This document shows positions 1 to 10,342 of a DNA stretch of 64,000 nt, in pieces. The position numbers and the translations under genes were made by a program. How positions within the stretch are numbered: the stretch's first letter is position 1; each line of letters begins with the position of its first letter. A model generated the notes under the pieces. It saw nothing but the letters and a program-made list of their open reading frames with translations, ran no database searches and was not told where the DNA came from. This DNA comes from Drechslerella dactyloides (Eukaryota > Ascomycota > Orbiliomycetes > Orbiliales > Orbiliaceae): contig JAGTWJ010000019.1 of the NCBI GenBank assembly GCA_020064725.1, forward strand, positions 992,001 through 1,056,000. The letters run 5' to 3'.

Positions 1-605
1 CAATCTTCAACACCGCCTTCGAGACGTCAGCCGTAACTCCAGCGACATCACCAACGCCCTGCCAGCGCCCCTCCCTTCGACCGGGCCCGTTTCAACGAGA
101 CTCTGGGTGTCTCAAAAGAAGCTTTGCAAGCCGTCGCAGGCCGCCGGATTTGGGTGACCCAGCGCCGAGAGCTCAGCCTGAGCGCTTGGCGCAAAACAAG
201 AATCAGGACAAGAAGCCCCCAAGAAACCCGCATGTCTGATCCATCAATCTATCTCCCAAACCATCCATCCCATCGCCTGCACGCCGCCAGCCCGTCAGCC
301 AGTCAAGTCTGCCACCCGCCGCGCGCCTGCCTGACAGCTCCGAGCTTACCCTGCCTACCTTACCTACGTCGCTATATCATATCATCCACCGTGCCGGTAT
401 CGCTATTTCCGCCCGGAGGCTAGGACAACCGACCATGAATTGACCCGACCGGCCAATTTGTTGATTGAACCAGATCAAACGACCCCGATCGACCGATTCT
501 ACCAGCATACCTATACGCACCCCCTCCCGCGAGATCATGTCGACCATATCTCCGGACCGCCGCTCTTCTCATTCGTGAATTCTGCGGCCGGACGAGCGAC
601 TCGCC
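1..605. other. Upstream region of palH, no gene seen
   Basis: GC-rich sequence with only short overlapping open frames and no family resemblance. It probably holds the promoter and 5' UTR of palH. The palH ATG at 606 is the first one that leads into a frame joined to conserved PalH exons. Confidence 0.5.
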
Positions 606-3600
606 ATGGCGCCGCAGACGGCGGTCGCGAGTACGACCTCGTGGCAAGATCTGTCGGCCGTCACGTCAACTACGCTCACGACGGCGAGAGTCCCGAATGC
701 CACGCCGTACGTGGCAGCTGGCATATGGCGGGAGGCGTCATCGAGGACCGGGACCATGGACCCGTCTTGCACACCATACGTAGGGAGCCTTGTCCATCTA
801 TCGTTTAGGGCGACTGTCATTAGATGCAAGGTGGCTGATTGAGTTGTGATGGTTCCATTCTCTAGATACTACCCTCTCTCGGACTCATCAAAATCGCACC
901 AAACTCCACGATCACATTAGAGGCCCAAGCGACGTTCACACCCGGCTGCCTCATAAACGATACGATCTCGTACCTCGACAGTAATGACAGCCTCGGCCCC
1001 TACGTCCCGCAAACCGATCTCAGGGATCCATTTTACGCTAGTACGTGAACCTCGCCATCCCTTCACATTTGCATGTGATGCATATCGATTCCAGAGCGCA
1101 GGCACTAACTTACACCGACAGGCTCCATTCCAATGGCGTATGCAATCGGTGGCACGACGGTTATCGCCTACATTCTCCTCGTCATCCTCTTGATATCGCC
1201 TCCTGGCTCGCGTCCGCTCCTGCAGAAAGTTGCCACCCTCACCGTCGTTATCTCTCTGACCATAGCCTGGTCAGAGCTCAACGACATCATCGAATACCAG
1301 TACAATCATGGTTACTCGAATGGCAGCAAGATCCGTGACCACATCCTCAAGGGCATCACCGTGCAAATCACCCGCGTCGTCTCGGACACGTTCCTCTACC
1401 TGGCGCAAGTGCAGACTCTCATACGTCTGTTCCCACGGCACCGGGAGAAGCTCGTGATCAAGTGGGCCGGACTAGTACTCATCGTCCTCGATACTGTCTT
1501 CAACATTATCAACAAATTCTTCGCAAAGCAGGGGTCGCCCAAGAGCTTTTTGGACGCGATACCCGCGCTATCGTACCTACTGCAGATTGCGCTGTCACTG
1601 CTGTATGCATGCTGCGTGCTGTATTATATGTTCAGCCATCGCCAATTCTCCGTCATGATGCCTTGGAGATTCAACAACCAGCATAGGCATGCGTCGGATA
1701 CGTCTAAAGTTGCCATGCCGCTCATCGCACTAGTGACTGTGGCAACGATCTTCGTCCCGCTGGTGTTCTTTGTTCTCGACATCTCGAACGAAGATCTTGC
1801 CGGTTGGGGCGACTTTGTGAGATGGGTATGTTTTTCTCGCCAGCCGGAGTGAATTGGAGAATCTTTTCTAACCTTCGGTCTCAATAGATCGGCGCGTGTG
1901 CGGCTAGCGTTATCGTCTGGGAGATGGCGGACCGGATCGAGTACTACGAGAAGCGGACCATCCATGCCGGAATCCTCGGCCGCCAGGTCTTCGAAGGCGA
2001 CGAGATGCTGCAGGGTATCGGCGGCAGAGTTGTCGACTGTGGTGATGGCCGTGGCGGCGGAGGAAATGGATCTGGTGGAGGCGGCGCAGGAGGAGCACTC
2101 GGCCGTCGGCTCAACTCCGACGAGAAGGTGGACTATAATGGCAAAGGACGCCGCGACAACAATCATGGCTTCCTCTCTCGAACGACTCCGCCGCTATCCA
2201 TGGCGGCATCGGGCTCCACAACTTATGTTATCAGGGTCCACCAGAATCAAACCCCGCCCAACCAAGCGCGGCCCAGCAGCATCGTCAGTCGGTCAACGTC
2301 TTCGGCGCGAGAAACAAACCAGGGAACTAGCACCATCAGCGACCTCATCACCAGCCCGACTAACACGCCGTCCAATGACACCGGCATAAATGGCATCGGT
2401 CCCCGCAGAAACATCACATTTTCCGACGATGTTGGCGGCCGTACAGGAGATCTCGTAGATGGTGAGGGTCGGTCTAGAAATTTAGCCCATACGTACCGAC
2501 CAGGGCAGGCGCCGTTCAGTCCTGAAGACTTTGGCGCAAAGAAAACGCACTCGTCGGGTCCGCTGGGACTGGGCAGGATGCTCAGATTCTTCTCCCGCAG
2601 CGACCCAAAGCCCGCCGCCCAATCTCGCGATATCCCTCCCGACGAGATCAAACCGCTTCCCCGGCAAGAAGCAACACTCGGCCAGCAAATCGCTGTACCC
2701 TTCTCGGACTCGCCCTCTAATCAAACCTCCACGCAGTCGTCTATTCCTGAGCATGATGTCCTCGAGCATCCTGCCGTTGACGCTGATGCTACTTCCCATC
2801 CTACGCAAGCGTCCATCGCTACTCTCCCTCCATCCCGCCGTCGCTCAACCGACTCCAACTCCTCCAGCTCCTCCGACGATCCACGTACCAGCCCGTCTTC
2901 TCTAATAAAAAACCTGTGGAAACGGAAACCTTCGCTCCGGGGACCCCGTGTGCCCGAACCCTATCCCATCACCTATGTTCCTGCGCAAGCTCGCGGGAAC
3001 AACCCCGTTAATCCCTCCGACGTCGAAGAAGCCCGCAGCCGCGAACTTGAGCGTATCCGCGGCGGCGAAAGCGCGACCAGCTCCGAAGCCACCTCCTCCA
3101 GCCCTTCAAACACCAGCGACGCCATCATCACCCGCTTCGAACAGCACCCGAGCACCAGCTCTAAGAGTCGCGCAACTCCCGCCACAGGTACAGAATCAAT
3201 CTCCCTCCACCGTTCCTCCGTCTCACCGGCCTCGCAACTACGCCATTCTGTCAACTTTGACCTCGACAGCTCCGCCCCGCCAGTCTCTCCACGCCGTCAG
3301 CAGCATCTGCACACGCACAGCGCCGGTGGCAGCGCGGGTCAAAGTATCACGCCGCCGCCGCCCGTGACCCGCTCATCGACTGCCTCGCCGAGCGGCAGCG
3401 TGCGCACGTCGTCAACGGGCTCCTGGCAGTATCGCGCGAGTCCTAACAACGGCGGCGTGCGGCTTGCACCGGTCAATCCGCGTCCGTACAACCCGAATGA
3501 GGGCAATGGCTCTACGGCCGCCCATTCACATCAACCGGAAGGCATAGGACCAAATCTACCACCGCCAATGCAAAGCAAGTCCGCAGTGCCACCGAAGCCA

Positions 3601-3777
3601 CTCGGCCGCCCACTAGACCCCACTGTCATCCCGGAAGAGATTGAAGTCTCATCCATGGCTAGTGCCAGCCGTGAGCACGCCACCGCCAGCACCAGTGCCG
3701 CACGCGACGAAGGCGAGGCCACCGCTACTTCCCCGACGACATCGCAAGATAAAGGGAAGGCGCGAGCGGTCGATTAG
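606..3777 (+). CDS. palH: PalH/Rim21 pH-sensing seven-transmembrane receptor
   Basis: Plasma-membrane sensor of ambient alkaline pH. In the Pal/Rim pathway it works with PalI and the arrestin PalF to start PacC/Rim101 proteolytic activation. Model of four exons: 606-779, 866-1040, 1122-1825, 1888-3777 (980 residues, all phases agree). Seen: the extracellular segment carrying NSTITLEAQATFTPGC, then a run of hydrophobic helices over about residues 120-345. The last conserved segment, ILGRQVFEGDE, is PalH-specific. The C-terminal ~600 residues are cytoplasmic, low complexity and rich in Ser, Thr and Pro, which is usual in PalH, where this tail recruits PalF. The ATG was chosen because it opens the frame that splices in phase to exon 2; the N-terminal ~50 residues are poorly conserved in the family, so the start is less certain. 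The family assignment is firm. Confidence 0.9.
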
Positions 3778-4667
3778 CGCAGTACAACCATGCGCAAACG
3801 CGATCACGATCACCATTCGCCGTCATATTATATAATATAGTATCACGGCAAGTACATAGTATCTATCCATAGACAGCCAGCGGACCAGCGCGGTAAAGTC
3901 AGGACGGGAACGCGAAGGGAGAAGGAAGCGATAAAAGCACTTGCTATCTGTTTCGTTACGATTACCATTTTACATTTACCAGTACACGGCGTTCCGGGTC
4001 GGGTGTACCAGGTTAGAATTCAGGGTACCTGGTACTTACTTAGCATTTTTGTCCATTGGTCGAAAAGAGTCGACATGGGATTGGTACCATATGCGATCGA
4101 GGCGCGGCGGCGAATCGGTCTGTATGACATCTATGGTACTGCAGGGTGGGGTGGTATGTCTACCTATAGGATTTTCACCGTAGGTTTTTGAGCGAGTGAA
4201 GGATTGATTGGAGCACCATGCATGCATCTGCCGGCGTTGATAACCGTATTTTTTATTATTCTTCATTGCTTATGTTAAATGTCGACTATATCATATCATG
4301 TAATTGGTATAGCTATGGCTGGGGTATTAGCGGCTACCCTCACCTTGTATATATAAACTAATCACCGTCATGTTACATATACCATCTACCTATAGCAGAC
4401 TATCATTATCTTAGAGAATTCGAAGTCATTATGGCTGTCCCTATTTTAGGAGTCCACGTGCTACGGATACGGTATTCACGGATGAATGGATGCGCAGGAA
4501 ATGCCTTGGTTGGTAGAAATAGTTTATACAACTTTTATATCGCAGTATATAATATAGTCCCCCACAAAACTCCGCAAGATACACCTCGCAAATGCCGGCA
4601 TGCACCAAATCAAACACTGTATATGTGGACGTATCCTCGTCGTCGACTCTAATGGATGCCCCAACGA
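3778..4667. other. Intergenic, convergent 3' ends of palH and rrb1
   Basis: About 890 bases, AT-richer than the flanks, with no convincing coding frame. It presumably contains the 3' UTRs and polyadenylation sites of the two converging genes. Confidence 0.5.
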
Positions 4668-6302
4668 CTACACGCTAATCGTCTTGAACACGCTGAAACC
4701 CTTCTCTCCTGTCGCCACCACGACGCCAGGCATCTGCCGCATCCAATGTACCTCTTTCACGCCTTCGCAGTAATGCTCAAACATCAGCTGGTCCGGCGCA
4801 TCTCCAACGCCCTTACCGCCGTTACCACCGCTCCCTTCGTCAGCGTCCTCCTCGACAGCCAGATTCCACAGCGTTACAGTCCCGTCGGCGCTGCCCATTG
4901 CTACGACGGTATCGTCGTTCGGATTCCACTCGATGCTGGTGATAGGCTGCTGGTGCCACGTGAAGCTCGCGACGGGCGTGATGCTCCCACCCGTCGACGA
5001 CGACGAGAAGGTACGCAGGTCCCAGACCGCCCAGACGCCGTCGTCGGCGCCAGTAGCCAGCAGGTGTTGGGTTGTCGCGTTCCACGAGGCGACGTTGACG
5101 TCTGAGGAACTTACGTCGACGCTGAGCACGTGTCTGCGGTTCTTTTGTCTGACGTCCCAGATCTTGACGGTACCGTCTGCGGATGCGGAGGCGAAGACGG
5201 TGCGTTCGGCGGGTGACCATTGCAGTTCCTCTATGGAGGAGGTGTGTCCTGTGAATGCGCCGCCGTCGGGGACGAATTTACCGCCGTCGGTGCGGGTTGT
5301 GTGGAAGATTTTGCCGGCATTGTCGCCAGTGAGGAGGCGGCCGGCGGTGAGTGGGGACCAGTCGATGGCGTAGCCTTCGACGCCGCGGTGCATGTTTAGA
5401 GAGGCCAGGGGCTGGTTGGCGGACGGTGGGATGGCGTGGCCGGGTGATTCGAGGGAGGTGAAGTGGGGGGCTATGTTGTAGATATTAACATGGCCTGTTT
5501 CGAGCATGGTTGCGGCGAGGCGGTCGGAGGAGTTTTGATGGGATGTGCGGATGCGGTTTGTGGTCGTGGAGACGGGGATGTGGCGGGACTCGAGGATGGC
5601 GTCGTCGTCATTGTCGTCGTCGTCGCTATCGTCGTCCTCGTCGTCGGAGTCTTCCGGGTCTACGCAGGCGGCCGTTAGCTGTTGGTGCTGGCTGTGGAGA
5701 ATGGATGGGAGTGTGGGAATAGTGACTACTGACCTTGCTTCATGCGCGATAGGCCGCTGAGCTTCATGACGGTGATTTCGTTATCTTTCGGTCTGGAGGC
5801 CTGGGTGCCTGTAACGAGGTAGACTGTCGCGGGGTATGTTTGACGGTTGTCGCCCAGGTTGTCTGGGACGATGTCGAAGGAGAGGCAGGGCCATTTTGTG
5901 CCCATGTTGTGCAGCATGTGGAAGGCAGTCGGATCCGGTTCGAGCACCTCGTCTTTTCCTAGAGGTTCTTGGGGGCGCGATATCCGGTACGCTTCGGTGT
6001 CGACGTCCATTGCTATAGACATGCGCGAGCTGTTAGCTACCTTCGATAGCTTGGTATGTATCCCTGTAGGTAACGATAGACTGACCTTCGTCGTCGTCAT
6101 CCTCTTCCATCTCTGACTCTGTCTCGGCCTCGACGACTTCTCCGTCGCTCTCCATCTCGTCTTCGTAGGGGTCCTCGAACTCGCCCATGCCGTCTTTCAC
6201 GGGTGTCGTCGCCTCGCCCAACTTGGCGGTGCTGCCAGCCCGCTCGCCATTCTTAAGGTTGCTGAGGTCGCCCTCGGAGAACTCGGAGGGGCGCTTCGCC
6301 AT
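4668..6302 (-). CDS. rrb1: Rrb1/GRWD1 ribosome-assembly WD40 protein
   Basis: Nuclear chaperone that binds free ribosomal protein L3 (uL3) for 60S assembly. Three exons on the minus strand: 6302-6086, 6012-5734, 5659-4668 (495 residues, phases consistent). Seen in order: an N-terminal acidic tract (EMEEDDDDE); the CAF1C-type histone-binding-like segment with MGTKWPCLSFDI, hallmark of the Rrb1/RbAp48 group; a second Asp-rich linker; then WD repeats with clear blades (SADGTVKIWDVR, GADDGVWAVWDLR, GSADGTVTLWNLA). Length matches yeast Rrb1 (511). The gene is divergent from SUS1, across about 560 bases. The third-exon acceptor is the only one that keeps the frame into the acidic linker. Confidence 0.92.
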
Positions 6303-6864
6303 TGCCGGCAAGGGATGTCCGTATGAGGAGGTAGGAAGGAGTGAGTGAATGGAACTTGAAGGTATGGCGGGGTGAATGGATTGGATGCGCTCGCTTCTGC
6401 GACTGCCAAAATATTTTTTTCGCGGGCGGTCCAAAAGTGTTGTGGCGTTGTCGGGTCGCAGATCAGCGCTGCCTTGGCGTCTTGGTATTTCCCAAAGAGT
6501 GTGGAGCCACGTGACATCGCGATGAGATGAGCCGCATCGCCGGCGACTGTGCTACCTGCGCAACTTTCGGCCGCAACATCGACGTCGCCGCAACGAGAGC
6601 AGTCACATCGCGTGTTGCGCACGCTCTGCCGTCGACTATAAATTCCCAAGCCATCCACCGGCGCCCGACTTCTTCTCTTCTTCCCTCCATCGTGCCCTCT
6701 GTCTTCTGCCTACCTCCCTGCCACCATCGGACCCAGCGGCATCAAAGAACCCTCCAAGTAAGTATCGTGGCATCATGCCATCCCTATCCCCCATGTATCC
6801 ACTTTGTGGACCGGGCTAACCGTGCACTAGAAAACCTCCCACCAATCCTCCCTCGACAGAAGAC
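6303..6864. promoter_or_regulatory. Bidirectional promoter region rrb1/sus1 with a 5'-UTR intron of sus1
   Basis: Shared upstream region of two divergent housekeeping genes. A spliceable intron without upstream ATG in its exon lies at 6758-6830: donor GTAAGT, branch-like GGCTAAC, acceptor ACTAG. It sits in the probable 5' UTR of sus1. No TATA box is claimed. Confidence 0.5.
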
Positions 6865-7259
6865 ATGGCGCCCCAGCCCTCCCTGCAGGCACAGGCCAAC
6901 ATCAAGTTGGCGGAGCGCGGTCAGCGGGAGCGGTAAGTCCACCACCCCCTCTTTCGCCTACAACATACACAAAAGACAGCCGGCTGACGATATATCTTAG
7001 TCTCCTCAACCACCTCGTTGAGCAGCTGCATATCAGCGGGTGGTACGAGGAGACGCGCCGCGCCGCCTCCCGCGCAGTCTACGCCCGGCAGAACGCGCCC
7101 CACCAGCAGCGGCACGGTCACAGCGGGGAGCCCGTCTCCGACTACAACCTGGTATTGCACCAGGTGCAGGAGGAGATGTGGCGGAAGATCCCCGCTGACG
7201 TCCAGCGGGACATGTACCAGCGGATCGCCGCGGTACTGGACCAGGTCGTCAAAAAGTGA
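6865..7259 (+). CDS. sus1: SUS1/ENY2 SAGA and TREX-2 subunit
   Basis: Small alpha-helical adaptor shared by the SAGA histone H2B deubiquitinase module and the TREX-2 mRNA-export complex at nuclear pores. Two coding exons: 6865-6932 and 7001-7259 (108 residues). Seen: the family core from residue 12 (IKLAERGQRE), the central LVEQLHISGWYEE, and the C-terminal IPADVQRDMYQRI, which correspond to ENY2 helices. A short Gln/His-rich loop (around residues 54-62) is longer than in yeast. Genes of this family often carry several introns, and here there is one coding intron plus a likely 5'-UTR intron. The hairpin repeat array begins 51 bases after the stop codon and may lie in the 3' UTR. Confidence 0.88.
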
Positions 7260-7309
7260 CCTTGTCGCTGCTGCGTGGTTTTTTCATTTGTTCTTTCCTT
7301 TGTTACAGT

Positions 7310-7935
7310 AGGGAAAGGCGGCACCTGATGACGACACTTGGTGTCTGAGGGATGCGCCTTGCTCGATTTCTTCCTGTATTGTTCTGTACTCGGCGGTCAT
7401 TCATGCTTGAGTTCTGTACCCAGGGAGGCGGCTCCTGAGGACGGTACTTGGTGCCAGAGGGATGCGCCTTGTGGTTCTTTTTCTATATGTTTTATAAGGG
7501 AAAGGAGGTACCTGAGGACGGCCACCGTGCCTGAGGGATACGCCCTTTCAGGGAAAGGAGGCACCTGAGGACAGCCTTGAGCTTGAGGGATGCGCCCTTT
7601 TTCCTTTTTGTTGTTTTTCCTCAGGGAGAGGAGGCACCTGAGGACGGCTCCGGCCTGAGGGATGCGCCCTTTTCTTTTACGTTCTTCTTGTATTGTCATG
7701 TGTAGTGGGAAAGGAGGTACCCTAGGACGGCCTTCGTGCCTGAGGGATACGCCCTTTCTTTTATGTTTATAATGTACAGCGTGGTGGTGCATAGGGAAAG
7801 GCGGTACCTGAGGACGGCTTCGGCCTGAGGGATACGCCCTTCTGTGGTTACGTTTCCTTGGTTCGTTGTTTTGTTTCGTTTTACAGGGAAAGGAGGCACC
7901 TGAGGACGGCTTTGAGCCTGAGGGATGCGCCCTTT
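7310..7935 (+). repeat. Array of eight ~50-bp hairpin-forming units
   Basis: Eight copies start near 7310, 7420, 7496, 7549, 7622, 7706, 7791 and 7884. Each has the plan AGGGAAAGG - GGYACC - TGAGGAC - GGC - loop - GCC - TGAG - GGATRCGCC - CTT. Copies 3 and 4 abut; the others are separated by T-rich spacers of about 20-60 bases. Base changes are paired: Y is T in units 3, 6, 7, where R is A; Y is C in units 1, 2, 4, 5, 8, where R is G. The inner stem also changes on both sides: GACAC/GTGTC in unit 1, GGTAC/GTGCC in unit 2, AGC/GCT in unit 4, GGC/GCC in the rest. This implies selection for, or copying of, a folded form in DNA or RNA. It is not an ordinary simple-sequence tract. Confidence 0.85.
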
Positions 7936-9299
7936 CGTCTGGTCGTTCTGTCGTTGTTAGCGTTGCATGCCTGCGTGCCGGGGGATGGTGTCTGTCTTTG
8001 CTTGTTGCTCCCACGGGGGGGAGAGCCTATGTCGTTTTTTTGCCAATGCATTGCGTTCTTTCAAGTTACCTACTATCGTAAACGCATGCGTATATACAAT
8101 TGTAGACACCCTAGTCAAGCCCCGTTGTATCCGTTCATATCACGTATACGTATATATAACGGACATGCGTGTGCCAGTTGAAAGTCTACTTGTACACGAG
8201 AGCGCCTGGGCATGAGGGCGGCATATATATACTACGAGACTTATCGAAGAGGATCCAAGGATTAGATCGGAATAACTTCATGGTAACCGTCTTTTCCACG
8301 TATTTTTTGTACAGCTTTTTTATATATACGCGCACGCATCTGGCCAGGCGAGCCAGCTAGCTCTCTTATGCTTTTAAGGAAAGAGTCCAAACAACAATGC
8401 AAATCTCAAAACAGGCGCCTTAAAAGTGAATGATGATATGATATGATGATTGATTATAGGAAAGAACAAAAATGAAATTTCAATGGGAGGGGAAAAAGCC
8501 CAAAAATGCAAACTGTATACGCATGCCATGCAAAGTAAGTACTTGGGTCAGATCTTTCTTTCTTTTGATTTGCCAATGCAGTTATATAAGTAATCGATCA
8601 ATCGATCAAGGAACAAAAACGAAAAACAAAAAGAGGCCAAAGCAACTCGCTTCATCAGTGGAAAGGATCGATAAGAAAGTTTATTAGGAAAAGATAGAGG
8701 GTGCACAATTATACTTACGACGGTTGGCGGTCTATGTGACGTTAACTATATATATCGTCATCATGTCCAGCGGCAAGAAAAAAAGAAAAAAAAACAGAGC
8801 AATGAACGATCGAAGCAGTACGAAATGAGAGAGCGAACGTGATGGTATCAAAAGGAAACCGAACAAAAAATATAAAGTGAAGAGAAAACAGTCAAAGAGC
8901 AAATTGGTATGGCAGGCAGGCAAGCAGACTGAAAGGCAGAATACCAACGACAGCCGTAAGAACACCGTTACGAATGAAACAAACCAAGCACACAAGGTTA
9001 TAGCAACAGCAGCGAGAGAAAAAACACGCAAAATCGCCCATTGACCCAATGCCCGTAATAAACGAGGTATAGTAAGGAAAAGAAAAAAAAGGAGTCAAGG
9101 AAATATGTAAAAGAAGAAAAATGGAAAAAGGTATATAGGAAATATATGCCGGAATTATAAAGATGAGTCAGGATCGGGTGATAAGGGCGTGTGAGAATAG
9201 AGTTGTAGCGGTGGAACGCGTAATGGAGAGACTGCGTGTATCGAAGGGTGAGAGGTGCGAGGAAATGGAATCCTATATAGCAGGCATTGGCATTGGCGG
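7936..9299. other. Intergenic region between the hairpin array and spg1
   Basis: About 1.36 kb with no convincing gene. The part from 8390 to 9250 is A-rich on the plus strand (T-rich on the minus strand), which probably includes the spg1 3' UTR. Hydrophobic minus-strand open frames here are products of the T-rich composition. Confidence 0.5.
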
Positions 9300-10342
9300 T
9301 CACCGGTTGCCGAGCTCAACGTCCTGGTAGATGAGCAGCGGGTCGCCTGTGTTCTCGATCTCGGGTATCGTGCATTTCAGATCGAATGCTTTCGACAGAA
9401 CGATCTTGAAGATCTTCTGGACGTTGATGCTGTGGGAGGTGCTGCTGAAGATTAACGAGGCCTTCATCGCCCGGGCGAAGCGTTTGGCTTGTTTCGAGAT
9501 TTCTTCCTGGTCTTCTTTCGAGAGGTTGACAAAGTGGTCGTACTTCGTGCCCACGAGGAAGGGAATTGCTGTCTAAATACGTCACTCTCGGTTAGCGGGC
9601 TTCTCTCAAAACGCGGTGAAGATAAGGAGCGGTACACACCTTGTTGAATCCCCGCCCTTGTCGGTACCACTCCTTGATGCTATTCAGAGTACTCTTTCGC
9701 GTGAGGTCGAACATGAAGAGGATGGCGACGGCGTCGTTGCAGACCAGTGGAAGCATGTTGACGAATTCGCGCTGCCCGCCCAAGTCCCAGATCGAAAATG
9801 TGATCTCCGTGTTTCGAATTGAGATTGTCTTTTCCATAAAGTTGACACCTGCATGCACCGCGTGGTTAGAGTTGCCGCCAATGAGAGGGTGTTTTGCACG
9901 TTTTTCGTACCCAATGTCTGAATGTAGTCTTCGTCGAAACTTCCCTCAACGTATTTGACCATCAACGAGGTTTTTCCGATTTGTGCATCGCCGACCATTC
10001 CGACTTTGATCACGACTCTGCAATACAAGCGGAGCGTTAGTGAGTGAATTTGGCTTTGACGAGCTGGCGCGGTGATACGTACGAATTCTTCTTGTTCCCG
10101 GAGCCTCCTTGGCTGCTTATGCTGCTACGCTCTCGGTATCCTTCGTCATTTCTGCTCTCGCTGGCAGTGGAGTCTCGCCGCGTGTATTTCTCAAGGGATT
10201 CGTGTCTTGTGTGTCCGGCGGCAGCTCTGATGGCGGCGGTGGCTGATTGTTGACCGTCGTCCGCCGTGTTGAGATTCGCGAACGACGCCCGGAGCGGGGA
10301 AACGGGCGAGATGTCACGCTTTGTTGGAGGTGTCGTCGTCAT
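9300..10342 (-). CDS. spg1: Spg1/Tem1-type small GTPase of the septation network
   Basis: Ras-superfamily GTPase that triggers the septation initiation (SIN) or mitotic exit (MEN) network at spindle pole bodies. Four exons, minus strand: 10342-10083, 10017-9911, 9848-9640, 9572-9300 (282 residues). Seen: a non-conserved Ser-rich N-terminal extension of ~87 residues; P-loop GDAQIGKT at 96-103; switch I region with TLGVNFMEK; DxxG motif in WDLGGQREF; and the guanine-base motif TKYD in place of NKxD, a distinctive mark of Spg1/Tem1. The C-terminus has no CaaX box, as in Spg1, so membrane attachment by prenylation is not expected. The upstream region is exceptionally long (4.7 kb). Confidence 0.93.

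Noticed and set aside
7310..7935. CRISPR-like repeat-spacer layout
   Set aside because: The host is clearly a fungus, spacers differ in length, are T-rich, and there are no cas genes; two units abut directly.
7397..8014. 205-codon minus-strand open frame across the hairpin array
   Set aside because: It reads successive repeat units in different frames (RAYPSG-type and GRIPQA-type peptides), so no single peptide is conserved; the conserved feature is base pairing.
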